NCBI GenBank assembly: GCA_024697785.1
Contig: JAILEU010000037.1
Location: 1-64,000, forward strand
DNA length: 64,000 nt
Source of the DNA: Bacteroidaceae bacterium
Lineage (GTDB): Bacteria; Bacteroidota; Bacteroidia; Bacteroidales; Bacteroidaceae
Direction: 5' to 3'
In this document: positions 7,063 to 16,150 of the stretch, in pieces
How the letters are laid out: each line of letters starts with the position of its first letter
Numbering within the stretch: the first letter of the stretch is position 1
Notes under the pieces: model-generated
Told to the model about the DNA's origin: nothing
Seen by the model: only the letters and a program-made list of their open reading frames with translations
Database searches by the model: none
Position numbers and translations under genes: made by a program

Positions 7063-7767
7063 TTACTCTTCTTCGAGCTGAGGTGCAATGAGTTTGTAGC
7101 CCTTGCCGTGGATGTTGATGATTTCCACCGCGGGGTCGGCCTTCAGCAGCTTGCGCAGCTTGGTGATATAGACGTCCATGCTGCGGGCATTGAAGTAGTT
7201 GTCGTCAATCCAGATGGTCTTCAGGGCATACTCGCGCTGGAGGATGTCGTTAGCATGTGCGCAGAGCAGGGTCAGCAGCTCGGACTCCTTGGTGGTCAGC
7301 TTCTGCTGTTCGTTGCCGATGCAGAGCATCTGCTTCTGGGTGTCGAATGTGAAGGAACCGAATTTATAGACGGTGACAGCTTTGGTCTTCTGTCCGCGGA
7401 CGCGGCGCAGGATGGCCTCGATGCGAAGGGTAAGCTCTTCCATGCTGAAAGGCTTGGGGATGTAGTCGTCGGCTCCGAGACGGAAGCCCTCCTGCACGTC
7501 TTCCTTCAGGGTCTTGGCGGTGAGGAAGATGATGGGGACCTCGACGTTGATTTCGCGGATTTCCTTGGCCAGGGTGAAACCGTCTTTCTTCGGCATCATG
7601 ACGTCGAACACGCACACGTCATATCTGCTCTTCACGAAAGTCTTGTATCCGATTTCTCCGTCGGGACAGAGGTCGGTTTCGTAGCCTTTGGCGTTAAGGT
7701 ACTCTCTCAGCAGCATGCCGAGGTTCTCGTCGTCTTCACAAAGAAGGATTTTAAGTTTGTCGCCCAT
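7063..7767 (-). CDS. rprY: OmpR-type response regulator RprY
   Basis: 234 residues. The receiver domain (1-120) has acidic Glu-Asp-Asp at 11-13, phospho-acceptor Asp55 in VFDVMMP and the LTAK and KPF motifs. The winged-helix DNA-binding domain (about 130-230) ends with the ARSMDVYITKLRKLL and GKGYKLI strands. Sequence and pairing match RprY of Bacteroides and Porphyromonas, a regulator of stress and redox genes. It lies 65 bp after rprX. In P. gingivalis rprY is found without its kinase; here both are present, kinase first. Confidence 0.92.
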   Translation of the reverse strand: MGDKLKILLCEDDENLGMLLREYLNAKGYETDLCPDGEIGYKTFVKSRYDVCVFDVMMPKKDGFTLAKEIREINVEVPIIFLTAKTLKEDVQEGFRLGADDYIPKPFSMEELTLRIEAILRRVRGQKTKAVTVYKFGSFTFDTQKQMLCIGNEQQKLTTKESELLTLLCAHANDILQREYALKTIWIDDNYFNARSMDVYITKLRKLLKADPAVEIINIHGKGYKLIAPQLEEE

Positions 7768-7832
7768 AGTTGATAAGAATTAAGGGTTAATAATGATTGA
7801 ATTGTTTTTTATGATTCTGCTTGATGGTGTCG

Positions 7833-9347
7833 TCAGGAGCCTTCCAGAAGGGGAAGGGTGATGATGAATGTGGTGCCTGCTCCCAGCTCGCTTTCGGCGC
7901 GGATGGTGCCTTTGAGGTCTGTGACAATTTTCTTCACGTAGGCCAGTCCGAGGCCAAAGCCCTTCACGTCGTGCTGGTTGCCTGTATGGACGCGGTAGAA
8001 GCGGTCGAAGATGTGCTTGAGGTTCTCTTTCTTGATGCCTATGCCATTGTCCTTAACGGCGATACACAGCTTGCCGCCATCGTTCCAGGTGCTGACATTC
8101 AGCTCAAGCGGGGTGTCCTCACGGCGGTACTTCACGGCATTGTCGAGCAGGTTGAAGATGACGTTGGTGAAGTGCATCTCGTCGGCCGCCACGATGGAGT
8201 CGGCGGCATCCAACGAGGATGTCAGCTCGCCGTATTTTTTGGCTTTGAGTTCAAACGTATGTACCACGCCGGCGATGACGTCGTTGGCATCGAGGTCGCG
8301 CAGCTTCAAGGAGGTGTTCTGGCGGTCGAACATGGACATCTGCAGCACCTTCTCAACCAGCAGCCGCAGGCGTTTGGTCTCGTCGTTGATGACGCCTGAT
8401 ATGTGGCGCGCCATCTCGGGTGACTTGGTGACACCTGAGTCGCCCAGCATCTGCGCAGCAAGGGAGATGGTGCTGATGGGCGTCTTCAGCTCGTGCGTCA
8501 TGTTGTTGATGAAGTCGTTCTTCACCTCGGTCAGCTTCTTCTGACGCGTGATGGTCCAGATGGCATAGCTGAAGGTAACCATCAGGATGAGGGTGAAGAT
8601 GATGGCCGGTATGACGTAGCGGATGGTACTGAACATGTAGGCATTGGCTTCGGGAAAGTGAATCTTCAGGATGCCCATGCGGTTCGGGGGGTCGTTGCGG
8701 AAGAGGATCTGGGAGTAGGTGGCGCCGTGGCGCTTCTCCTCGTAGTCGGGGCAGCTATAGACCATGCGGCCGTCGGAGGTCGTGACGGAGAAATGGTATT
8801 TCAGCGTGATGCCGTTGTTGAGCAGTTCGGTCTGCAGGTCGCGGTCGAGGCGCTGGAAGTTAATGCGCTGGCTGAGTGGCTTGTTGCTGGCGGTGTAGAG
8901 GATGTTGTAGATGACCTCGTCCATAAGCGCCCGCTGGTTGGCATAGCGCTTGCGGATGATGTCTTGCAACGACTGCGAGGCCTGCGGGATGGGCGAATCG
9001 CCCTTCACCTGTCCCTGCTGGGGCTTCGGCGGGAGGGTGATGGAGTGGAATTCGAAGGCTGAGATACGCCCGTCCTTCATTTGGATGTTGACTTCGTGGC
9101 TTTCCTTGTTTCCCTGGCTGCGCTGGGCGTTGCGCTCGGTCTGTATGGCATCTTTTTCGAGATAGTCCATGGTCTCATACACCTCAAGGTTGTGGGCCGT
9201 AGCATAGAGGCTGCGCTTGACGGACTCTTCAAACTGATCACGCCGCATCGAACGCATCTCGTCGATGTAGCGCACCTGCAGTACGAGAAGGGCTACGCAC
9301 GACAGCCCAATCACGATACTCAATAGCCAGATGACATGTTTTTTCAT
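7833..9347 (-). CDS. rprX: sensor histidine kinase RprX
   Basis: 504 residues from the ATG at 9347; a TTG 9 bp upstream is not needed. A membrane helix at about 5-26, a periplasmic sensor region of about 215 residues and a second helix at 243-264 precede the kinase core. The H box NNMTHELKTP puts the phospho-His at 285. The N box (LLDNAVKY), G1 (DNGIGI) and G2 (GFGLGLAY) follow. It signals to RprY, encoded just downstream. The -7 element ends only 6 bp before the start codon, implying a leaderless or nearly leaderless mRNA. Confidence 0.93.
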   Translation of the reverse strand: MKKHVIWLLSIVIGLSCVALLVLQVRYIDEMRSMRRDQFEESVKRSLYATAHNLEVYETMDYLEKDAIQTERNAQRSQGNKESHEVNIQMKDGRISAFEFHSITLPPKPQQGQVKGDSPIPQASQSLQDIIRKRYANQRALMDEVIYNILYTASNKPLSQRINFQRLDRDLQTELLNNGITLKYHFSVTTSDGRMVYSCPDYEEKRHGATYSQILFRNDPPNRMGILKIHFPEANAYMFSTIRYVIPAIIFTLILMVTFSYAIWTITRQKKLTEVKNDFINNMTHELKTPISTISLAAQMLGDSGVTKSPEMARHISGVINDETKRLRLLVEKVLQMSMFDRQNTSLKLRDLDANDVIAGVVHTFELKAKKYGELTSSLDAADSIVAADEMHFTNVIFNLLDNAVKYRREDTPLELNVSTWNDGGKLCIAVKDNGIGIKKENLKHIFDRFYRVHTGNQHDVKGFGLGLAYVKKIVTDLKGTIRAESELGAGTTFIITLPLLEGS

Positions 9348-9353
9348 ACGATG

Positions 9354-9361
9354 CAAATTTA
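9354..9361 (-). promoter_or_regulatory. rprX -7 element next to the start codon
   Basis: On the minus strand this is TAAATTTG, ending 6 bp before the rprX ATG. A weak TTG lies 17 bp further upstream. Confidence 0.5.
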
Positions 9362-9420
9362 GCGAACTCTTAAAAAAGCAACCGTTGTTTTATAAAAAAA
9401 TCCGTTATTTTTGGCTATAA

Positions 9421-9463
9421 TTAACAAAAAACAAACAAAGAGATTGCAAAATCTGCAACCTCT
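9421..9463 (-). terminator. intrinsic terminator of the nitroreductase gene
   Basis: On the minus strand, AGAGGTTGCA / TGCAATCTCT (one mismatch, 5-nt loop) is followed by a T-rich tail (TTTGTTTGTTTTTTG). It lies 27 bp past the stop. Confidence 0.75.
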
Positions 9464-9489
9464 ATGCTTGCTCTGGTTAGGAGAAGGGC

Positions 9490-10110
9490 TTATTTATATA
9501 CGACGGTTTCGTCGAGACTGCGGTAGGTGGTGTGCATGGCGGATGGCTTGGCGTCGTCGGCTGCATAGCCAAAGGGCATCAGCAGAATGGGGTGGATGTT
9601 GTCGGGAAGATCGAACACCTTTTTCGCATCGTCGGGGTTGAAAGCACCGACGGGGCAGGTGCCGAGTCCGAGGTTGTAGGCCTCGAGCATCATGTGGGTG
9701 AGGACGATGGTGACGTCAATATCGCCGTAGTTGTCGTTTTCGCCTCGGCGGCAGACGCGGTTGTCGTCGTAGCAGAACATGAAGGCCTGTGGGGCACCGT
9801 AGATGCAGCGGGTGATCTGGTTGGCTTTGGCAATAGCCTCCTCAGAGCGAAGCACATAAATCATCTGCGGCTGGCTGTTGACAGCTGTGGGGGCCAGTTT
9901 ACCGGCTTCAAGAATGAGATCGATTTTCTCCTGCTCGACGGGCTTCGGCGAGAAATGGCGCACCGAATAACGTCCAGCGGCAAGATCCATGAAATCCTTG
10001 TTCACTTTTGTTTCCATGTCGGGTTCGTTTTTCTGTTCTTTTTTCTGCCCGCAGCAGGCGCACAGAGGCAAGGCAAGTGCCAAAAGGATGATAAATGAGA
10101 GCTTTTTCAT
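9490..10110 (-). CDS. nitroreductase-family lipoprotein
   Basis: 206 residues from the ATG at 10110; the earlier in-frame start would put nine residues before the signal peptide. MKKLSFIILLALALPLCAC is a lipoprotein signal with the acceptor Cys in LPLC. The nitroreductase domain begins GRYSVRHFSPKPVEQEKID and continues with APTAVNSQP (FMN-binding) and a LGLGTCPVG segment. Family members are FMN-dependent NAD(P)H oxidoreductases. Export of such an enzyme to the envelope is unusual in general but recurs in Bacteroidota. Monocistronic: its own -7 element at 10135-10142 and a terminator. Confidence 0.88.
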   Translation of the reverse strand: MKKLSFIILLALALPLCACCGQKKEQKNEPDMETKVNKDFMDLAAGRYSVRHFSPKPVEQEKIDLILEAGKLAPTAVNSQPQMIYVLRSEEAIAKANQITRCIYGAPQAFMFCYDDNRVCRRGENDNYGDIDVTIVLTHMMLEAYNLGLGTCPVGAFNPDDAKKVFDLPDNIHPILLMPFGYAADDAKPSAMHTTYRSLDETVVYK

Positions 10111-10134
10111 GTTGTTTGAGTTTGAATCTATCGG

Positions 10135-10142
10135 CAAAGATA
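10135..10142 (-). promoter_or_regulatory. -7 element for the nitroreductase gene
   Basis: Minus strand TATCTTTG, 24 bp before the ATG. It is divergent from the SPFH promoter about 60 bp away. Confidence 0.6.
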
Positions 10143-10180
10143 GGTCATATTTTGGAATTTATAAAGTTTTGCGGATTTTT

Positions 10181-10212
10181 TTTGCGCGTTTCGCCAAAGT
10201 GGACTAACTTTG
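10181..10212 (+). promoter_or_regulatory. promoter of the SPFH-domain gene
   Basis: TTTG at 10181-10184, a 20-bp spacer, then TAACTTTG at 10205-10212. It precedes the ATG at 10252 by 39 bp. Confidence 0.78.
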
Positions 10213-10251
10213 CCGTTCGATAAACGTTATACCTTTTTAAATATAGAGCGT

Positions 10252-11091
10252 ATGAAAAAGAAATTCTTGTTTGGAAGTCTGGGCGTCGTATGCCTGCTGG
10301 TTGTTTTACTGATGAACTGCTGCACCGTGATTGACTCGGGCGACATCGGCGTGAAGTTCCATAAATGGTCGAGCAGGGCAAACATGCATGGAGGCGTGGA
10401 GGGCACCTGCCGCGGCTGGGTGTTCTACAATCCCATCACCACGCGCATCTACAAATACCCCACCTATGTGCAGCGTAAGAACTACGAGCCTTTCAACGTG
10501 AATGCCAAGGATGCCTCAATTTTCTCCATGGACCCGACGATTGCCTACCGCATCGACGAGGACAAAGTGTGCAACATCTTCGTGAAGTACCGTAAGGGCG
10601 TGCGAGAACTGGAGAGCGGCTATATCCGTACGTGCATCTACGAGGCCTACCGCACCTGCGCCAACCAGTATTCGTCTGACTCGCTGATGTCCAACCGCGA
10701 GAAGTTCGAGAACGATGTCCGCACGCGTCTCGATGCCACCATGCGCGACGAGGGCTTCATCGTCGAGGAGTTTACTTCGCAGATTACACCTCCCGAGTCG
10801 CTCACACAGATGATCAACGAGAAGAACATCGCCATCCAGTCGGCTCTGAAGGCTGAGAACAAGGTGAAGGAAGCAGAGGCTATGGCCAAGATTGCTGTGG
10901 CCGAGGCTCGTGGTAACGCTGAAGCTATGAAGGTCAAGGCCGATGCCGAAGCCTATTACAACCGTACCATCAGCGCTTCGCTCTCGGAACAGATTGTGCA
11001 GGAAGACTGGATTGAGAAATGGGATGGCAAACTGCCTACCTACATGACGGGCTCCAACGGCGCCGTCATGATCATGCCGGAGAAGAAATAA
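10252..11091 (+). CDS. SPFH/Band 7 (prohibitin-like) membrane protein
   Basis: 279 residues from the ATG at 10252, which begins a hydrophobic anchor (MKKKFLFGSLGVVCLLVVLL). A pair of Cys (MNCC) follows and could make it a lipoprotein. The SPFH domain starts at DSGDIGVKF and runs to about residue 200, then an Ala/Glu/Lys-rich coiled coil (KAENKVKEAEAMAKIAVAEA). Such proteins form oligomeric membrane cages that scaffold proteases or microdomains. No NfeD or FtsH partner is adjacent. The gene converges on pncC and overlaps its 3' end by 20 bp. Confidence 0.88.
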   Translation: MKKKFLFGSLGVVCLLVVLLMNCCTVIDSGDIGVKFHKWSSRANMHGGVEGTCRGWVFYNPITTRIYKYPTYVQRKNYEPFNVNAKDASIFSMDPTIAYRIDEDKVCNIFVKYRKGVRELESGYIRTCIYEAYRTCANQYSSDSLMSNREKFENDVRTRLDATMRDEGFIVEEFTSQITPPESLTQMINEKNIAIQSALKAENKVKEAEAMAKIAVAEARGNAEAMKVKADAEAYYNRTISASLSEQIVQEDWIEKWDGKLPTYMTGSNGAVMIMPEKK

Positions 11092-11569
11092 CGTCCAGCA
11101 GCAGCTGAAGAGCCGTTTGTACGGCACGCTGGGTGTTTCTCGCCCGCCCTAAGTCGTCACCTTTCAAACAATGGGTGACGACTTTTCCATTGGACGAAGC
11201 TACTGCCATCCACACGGTACCGACGGGGATTTCCGGCGTGCCCCCCGTGGGGCCTGCAACGCCAGAGGTGGAGACGGTAAAGTCGGCTTTCAGGGCTTTC
11301 AGAGCTCCTTGTGCCATTTCAACGACGACAGGCTCGCTCACGACATCGTGCCGACGGAGCGTGTCGGACTTCACGTGCAGAAGGTCGTGCTTCACTTCGG
11401 TGGCATACGATACGATGCCGCCACGCACCACAGCCGAGCTGCCGCTTATGGAGGTCAACGCAGCGGCAATGCCACCACCTGTGCAGCTTTCGGCTGTACC
11501 TACGGTTTGTGCAGTTTCTGCCAGTTTTTTAACGATGGAACGGGCCAGTTGCGTGATTTCTCGTTTCAT
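11072..11569 (-). CDS. pncC: CinA-family nicotinamide-nucleotide amidohydrolase
   Basis: 165 residues, the length of a stand-alone CinA C-terminal (PncC) domain. It has the active-site segment GTAESCTGGGIAAAL, the GGIVSYATEVKHDLL strand-turn and the TSGVAGPTGG loop. The enzyme deamidates nicotinamide mononucleotide in pyridine nucleotide recycling. It lies 4 bp after tsaD and ends the DedA-tsaD-pncC operon. Its tail overlaps the convergent SPFH gene. Confidence 0.92.
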   Translation of the reverse strand: MKREITQLARSIVKKLAETAQTVGTAESCTGGGIAAALTSISGSSAVVRGGIVSYATEVKHDLLHVKSDTLRRHDVVSEPVVVEMAQGALKALKADFTVSTSGVAGPTGGTPEIPVGTVWMAVASSNGKVVTHCLKGDDLGRARNTQRAVQTALQLLLDVISSPA

Positions 11570-11573
11570 GCTG

Positions 11574-12599
11574 TTATAGGGTTACGCGTGAATAGGCGGG
11601 CAGGTCGATAGGGCAAAAGTCGTTGTCCAAGAATTTATAGTAGCCCGTGATGGCTATCATAGCTGCGTTGTCGGTCGTATAGCCGAACTTGGGGATGAAT
11701 ACATTCCAACGATAGCGACGGGCATGGTCGAGGAAGGCGTTCCTCAGCCCTGTGTTGGCGCTGACTCCTCCCGCTACGGCAACCTCGCGGATGTTGAGGT
11801 CGCGAGCGGCACGACGCAGCTTTTCCATCAGGATCTCCACCACCGTCCTTTCCAGCGAAGCGGCAAGGTCGGCTTTGTTTTGCTCGATGAAATCGGGGTT
11901 TTCTTTGATTTGGTCGCGCAGGAAATAGAGAAACGAGGTCTTCAACCCGCTGAAGCTGTAGTCGTAGCCGTCGATGTGGGGCTTGCTAAACGTGAAAGCC
12001 TTTGCGTTGCCTTGCCGGGCCAGTTTATCGATGATCGGGCCGCCCGGGTAACCCAGCCCCATCACTTTTGAGCATTTGTCGATGGCTTCGCCCGCTGCGT
12101 CGTCGATGGTTTGGCCGATGACCTCCATCTGGTTGTATGCCTTGACGAGCACAATCTGCGAGTTGCCGCCCGACACCAACAAGCATAGGAACGGAAAGGT
12201 GGGGTGGGGCGTTTCGACGCCCTCTTCTTCGATGAAATGGGCCAAAACATGCCCTTGCAAATGGTTTACGTCAACAAGGGGGATGTCCAGCGAGCGGGCA
12301 AAGCCCTTGGCAAACGACACGCCCACCAGCAACGACCCCATGAGCCCGGGACCCCGCGTGAAAGCAACGGCAGACAGCTGTTCCTTTCTGACGTCAGCCC
12401 GCTTGAGGGCTTCGCTGACTACGGGCACAATGTTCTGCTCGTGGGCGCGCGATGCCAGTTCGGGCACCACGCCGCCGTAGCTCTCGTGCACCGCCTGGCT
12501 GGCTGTGACGTTGGAGAGCAGCTTACCATTTCTGATGACAGCTGCCGATGTGTCGTCGCACGACGACTCTATGCCAAGTATGATGACATCCTTTTCCAT
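11574..12599 (-). CDS. tsaD: tRNA N6-adenosine threonylcarbamoyltransferase TsaD
   Basis: 341 residues. It opens with the ASKHA motif IILGIESSCDDTSAAVI. The metal-binding His pair is His113 and His117 in NHLQGHVLAH. The VSGGNSQIVLV and SFSGLKTSF segments are intact, as is the VAGGVSANTGLR motif. The enzyme transfers the threonylcarbamoyl group to A37 of ANN-decoding tRNAs with TsaB and TsaE, which are not in this window. It is the middle gene of a tight operon with DedA (4 bp before) and pncC (4 bp after). Confidence 0.97.
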   Translation of the reverse strand: MEKDVIILGIESSCDDTSAAVIRNGKLLSNVTASQAVHESYGGVVPELASRAHEQNIVPVVSEALKRADVRKEQLSAVAFTRGPGLMGSLLVGVSFAKGFARSLDIPLVDVNHLQGHVLAHFIEEEGVETPHPTFPFLCLLVSGGNSQIVLVKAYNQMEVIGQTIDDAAGEAIDKCSKVMGLGYPGGPIIDKLARQGNAKAFTFSKPHIDGYDYSFSGLKTSFLYFLRDQIKENPDFIEQNKADLAASLERTVVEILMEKLRRAARDLNIREVAVAGGVSANTGLRNAFLDHARRYRWNVFIPKFGYTTDNAAMIAITGYYKFLDNDFCPIDLPAYSRVTL

Positions 12600-12603
12600 G
12601 GAA

Positions 12604-13251
12604 TTACACCTCTTCCTCTTCCTTTTTCTTCTTGCTCTTCCTCGATTTCAGGATGAGATAGCCAATGACGAGGACGACAAGGGCGAGGAGGCCGTAACCG
12701 ACTTCGTGAGAGTATTTGGTGACGGTATCAACCAGCTGGTCTTCGGGCAGAATACGCTGCAGATAGTAGCCGAGGGCAGCAAGGAAACAATTCCAGATGC
12801 CGGCGCCGAGAGCAGTAAAGGCGATGAAGCGGCCAAAAGGCATCTTAGCCAGGCCGGCAGGGATGGAGATGAGATGGCGGATGACGGGTATCAGACGGCC
12901 GATAAACGTTGAGACTGATCCATGCGCATTGAAATAACGCTCTGCCTTCTGCACCTTTTCCTTATTAAGCAGGAACATGTGGCCTACCTTGCTGTCGGCA
13001 AAGGCATAGACGATGGGCTTTCCGACGAGCAGGGAGACGGTGTAGTTGATGGTTGCTCCGAGACATGCGCCAAGCGTGGCAAAGAGAATGAGCAGGAATA
13101 CGTTAAGCTCGCCGGTGGCAGCTGCGTGGTAGGCTGCGGGCGGCACGACAATTTCAGAAGGGATGGGGAACACGGTGCTCTCGAGGGTCATCAGGAAGAG
13201 GACGGTGTAGTAGTTGAGGTGCGCAAGGCACCATTGGATGAATGCTGACAC
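12604..13251 (-). CDS. DedA-family membrane protein
   Basis: 215 residues with about five hydrophobic segments. It contains the DedA/VTT features TVFPIPSEIVVPPAAY, a G-x-x-x-G-rich helix (LGACLGATINYTV), a FNAHGSVSTFIGRLIPVIRHLISIPAG-type re-entrant segment and a basic C-terminal tail ending in Lys and Glu. The Arg-Pro-Arg pair expected after the amphipathic loop reads RLIPVIRH. DedA proteins are thought to flip lipids such as undecaprenyl phosphate or phosphatidylethanolamine. First gene of DedA-tsaD-pncC. Confidence 0.9.
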   Translation of the reverse strand: MSAFIQWCLAHLNYYTVLFLMTLESTVFPIPSEIVVPPAAYHAAATGELNVFLLILFATLGACLGATINYTVSLLVGKPIVYAFADSKVGHMFLLNKEKVQKAERYFNAHGSVSTFIGRLIPVIRHLISIPAGLAKMPFGRFIAFTALGAGIWNCFLAALGYYLQRILPEDQLVDTVTKYSHEVGYGLLALVVLVIGYLILKSRKSKKKKEEEEV

Positions 13252-13363
13252 GGGGAGGGATGGGGATTAAGAATTAATAATATAATGAAGAATGAAAAAT
13301 GAAAAATAAAAAGCTTTGTTGGCAGCTTGAATGGTGAATAGTGATCGTTGGGTTAATGATGAG

Positions 13364-14266
13364 TTATTCTTTTTTGTTCTTCAGATGCATCTTGCACAAC
13401 TCTATCTTGGACCGTATGAAATCGGTGTCGATGGCGGGTGGGGGAGTGATGGTGGAGTCGGAATAGTTAGCCATAGCCGAATGGTACAGCCGGTTTGCCT
13501 CGGCATAGTGGCCTAAGGCAAAGTGGCAGTCGGCCATGTTTTGCTCAGAGAGCATCTCGTCGGGGCGGATGACCTTGACATAATCATACGCTTCGAGTGC
13601 CTGCGTGTAGTCGCCGAAGTCATGATAGATGTCGCCCAGAATTCCCCACGAACGTGCGTTATAGGGGTCGAGGTCGATGAGCTTGTTGGCGAGGTCGATG
13701 GCTTCGCGGGCTCGTCCCTGGAGGGCATAGCAGAGGGCTGCGGCATCGAGGATCGCCGGATGGTCGGGGTGTAGAGCAAAAGCACGGTCAATCCAGCGGT
13801 TGGCTTTGTCAAAAAGCTCTTCGCGGCTATGCTGGCTGATGACAGAGCTGAAGAACCCCGGGTCGTTGTCGGCGAGCAGGATGGTGTGCTCGTATGCTTT
13901 CTCGGAAAGTTCAATCAGGGGTTCGCGGTAGGTGACGTCCTGGCAAGTGTTGGCCCGATGGAGCAGCAAATCGCTGGCCAGAAGGCTAACCTCCGGATCG
14001 TCGGTAAGCTCAAAGTCATTCATGATTTTTGCGGCTGCATCGTAGTCGCCCTGATAGATGCGCAGACGTGCTTCGGCCAGATCGATATCGGCATTGGACG
14101 GATGGAGGTGGCGCGCAAAGCGAATGGCTTTGTCGGCATCGGCGTCACGTTCCTCTTCCATATACCAGTCGATGATGTCGAGCATGTCGTCAGCATCGAA
14201 GTAGGCACTTTTCCCGGAGCGCTCTGCTTTCTCGTATCGTTTCAGTATTTCCTGAAATTCGTCCAT
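13364..14266 (-). CDS. tetratricopeptide repeat protein
   Basis: 300 residues with no signal peptide, made of TPR-like helical pairs across its length (for example ADIDLAEARLRIYQGDYDAA, then NPYNARSWGILGDIYHDFGD-type units near residues 190-230). It is acidic, soluble and probably a cytoplasmic protein-interaction scaffold. It follows glnS by 73 bp in the same direction and may be cotranscribed. The partner cannot be inferred. The 112 bp beyond its stop hold only AT-rich sequence with GAATGAAAAATGAAAAA-type short repeats. Confidence 0.82.
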   Translation of the reverse strand: MDEFQEILKRYEKAERSGKSAYFDADDMLDIIDWYMEEERDADADKAIRFARHLHPSNADIDLAEARLRIYQGDYDAAAKIMNDFELTDDPEVSLLASDLLLHRANTCQDVTYREPLIELSEKAYEHTILLADNDPGFFSSVISQHSREELFDKANRWIDRAFALHPDHPAILDAAALCYALQGRAREAIDLANKLIDLDPYNARSWGILGDIYHDFGDYTQALEAYDYVKVIRPDEMLSEQNMADCHFALGHYAEANRLYHSAMANYSDSTITPPPAIDTDFIRSKIELCKMHLKNKKE

Positions 14267-14339
14267 ACTAATATAAGTATAAAGGGTGACAAGCCGCTAA
14301 GCGTCTTGTAGAAAGCTACGTACCTTGCTTACTCCTTTC

Positions 14340-16070
14340 TCACACCTTCATTTTTGAATCTTTGAGTGAGACGGTGCGGTTGAAGACGAGATGGTCGGGC
14401 GTGGAATCCTTGTCGGTGCAGAAGTAGCCTATGCGCTGGAACTGGAAGTGGTCGAGAGGCTTGGTGCCGGCCAGGAAATCTTCGACATAGCAGCAGGGGC
14501 GCACTTCGAGCGAATCGGGATTCATCATCTGCTTCATGGCCTCCACGGGCTCCAGTCCTTCTTCGCGCAGCCGGGCAAGCTCGTCGCGCGGATTCTCGAC
14601 TTTCCACAGACGGTCGTAAAGCCGTACCTCGGCCTTCACGGCGTGGGCTACGCTCACCCAGTGGATGGTGCCGCGCACACGGCGGTTCGACTCGCTCTCG
14701 CCCGTCTTGGTGTTGGGGATATACTCGCAATAGACTTCTTCAACCCTTCCGTCGGCATCCTTCTTACATCCTGTGCAAAGGACGATGTAGGCATTCTTCA
14801 GACGAACCTCCTGCCCAGGAGTCAGGCGGAAGTATTTCTTCGGAGCATCCTCCATGAAGTCCTCGCGCTCAATCCACAGTTCGCGGCAGAAGGCAATCTG
14901 ATGGGTGCCAGCTTCGGGGTCCTCGGGGTTGTTGATGGCTTCGAGCATCTCGGTTTTGTCTTCGGGATAGTTTGTGACCACGAGCTTGACCGGGTCGATG
15001 ACGGCGCTGACACGCGTGGCGTGGCGGTTGAGGTCCTCGCGGCACGATGCTTCCATGAGCGCCATGTCGTTGAGTGCGTCGTAGAGCGTGTAGCCGATTT
15101 TATCCACGAAGAGCTTGATGGCTTCGGGTGTGTAGCCGCGACGGCGATAGCCGCAGATGGTCGGCATGCGCGGGTCGTCCCAGCCGTCCACCATGTGGTT
15201 TTGGACAAGAGCCAGCAGATTGCGCTTGGAAAGGAGGGTGTAGTTGAGGTTCAGCTTATTGAACTCGCGCTGTTTGGGACGGTTGTCGTCGAGGTCCTCG
15301 CCCTTTTTGAGCCAGTCGATGAAAAGGTCGTAGAGGGGACGATGGGGCACGAACTCAAGCGTGCAGAGGCTGTGGGTGACCCCTTCGAAGAAGTCGCTCT
15401 GACCGTGAGCGAAGTCGTACATCGGGTAGGCCTTCCACTTGTCGCCCGTGCGGTGATGGGGCGTCTTGACGATGCGATAGATGATGGGGTCACGGAAGAG
15501 CATGTTGTTGTGGCTCATGTCGATCTTGGCGCGCAGCACCATCGAGCCCTCCTCCAGTTCGCCGCTGTTCATTTTCTCAAACAGGGCGAGGCTTTCCTCA
15601 ATGGGGCGGTTGCGATAGGGGCTTTCGATGCCCGGCTGCGTGGGCGTGCCCTTCTGCGAGAGGATGACCTCCTGCGGCTGCTCGTCGACGTAAGCCTTGC
15701 CCTCCTTGATGAGCTCGACGGCAAAGTCCCAGAGCTGCTGGAAATAGTCGCTGGCATAGAATACGTTGGCCCACTTGAAGCCCAGCCATTGGATGTCCTC
15801 CATGATGGCATCGACATATTCCACATTCTCCTTCGTCGGGTTGGTGTCGTCGAAACGGAGGTTGCAGATGCCGCCATAGCGCTCGGCGATGCCAAAGTCC
15901 ATGCAGATGGCTTTGGCGTGTCCGATGTGCAGGTAGCCGTTGGGTTCTGGCGGGAAACGCGTCTGAATGCGTCCTCCGTTCTTTCCTGCTGCCAGGTCTT
16001 CCTCCACGATTTGCTCTATGAAGTTCAAACTTTTCTTCTCCTGATTCTCTGTAGATTTAATTTCTGTCAT
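14340..16070 (-). CDS. glnS: glutaminyl-tRNA synthetase
   Basis: 576 residues, full length for a bacterial GlnRS. The HIGH motif is at 48-51 in PPEPNGYLHIGHAKAI and the KMSKS-like loop is LLSKRNL. The GlnRS-specific FDDTNPTKE and beta-barrel anticodon-binding half follow, ending RTVSLKDSKMKV. GlnRS rather than GluRS is indicated by the PPEPNGYLH context and the C-terminal two-barrel domain. A long open frame on the opposite strand is a codon-bias shadow. Confidence 0.97.
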   Translation of the reverse strand: MTEIKSTENQEKKSLNFIEQIVEEDLAAGKNGGRIQTRFPPEPNGYLHIGHAKAICMDFGIAERYGGICNLRFDDTNPTKENVEYVDAIMEDIQWLGFKWANVFYASDYFQQLWDFAVELIKEGKAYVDEQPQEVILSQKGTPTQPGIESPYRNRPIEESLALFEKMNSGELEEGSMVLRAKIDMSHNNMLFRDPIIYRIVKTPHHRTGDKWKAYPMYDFAHGQSDFFEGVTHSLCTLEFVPHRPLYDLFIDWLKKGEDLDDNRPKQREFNKLNLNYTLLSKRNLLALVQNHMVDGWDDPRMPTICGYRRRGYTPEAIKLFVDKIGYTLYDALNDMALMEASCREDLNRHATRVSAVIDPVKLVVTNYPEDKTEMLEAINNPEDPEAGTHQIAFCRELWIEREDFMEDAPKKYFRLTPGQEVRLKNAYIVLCTGCKKDADGRVEEVYCEYIPNTKTGESESNRRVRGTIHWVSVAHAVKAEVRLYDRLWKVENPRDELARLREEGLEPVEAMKQMMNPDSLEVRPCCYVEDFLAGTKPLDHFQFQRIGYFCTDKDSTPDHLVFNRTVSLKDSKMKV

Positions 16071-16150
16071 AGCTCATTCTGATTTCGGCGTGCAAAAGTA
16101 CTACATTCTTTCCGAAAATGAAAGAATGAACCGCGAAAAATGCGCTAATC

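Noticed and set aside
14391-16082. 563-codon open frame on the plus strand opposite glnS
   Set aside because: It is the mirror of a full-length, motif-complete GlnRS. The translation is low-complexity Val/Leu/Gly-rich with no family features, as expected from codon bias.
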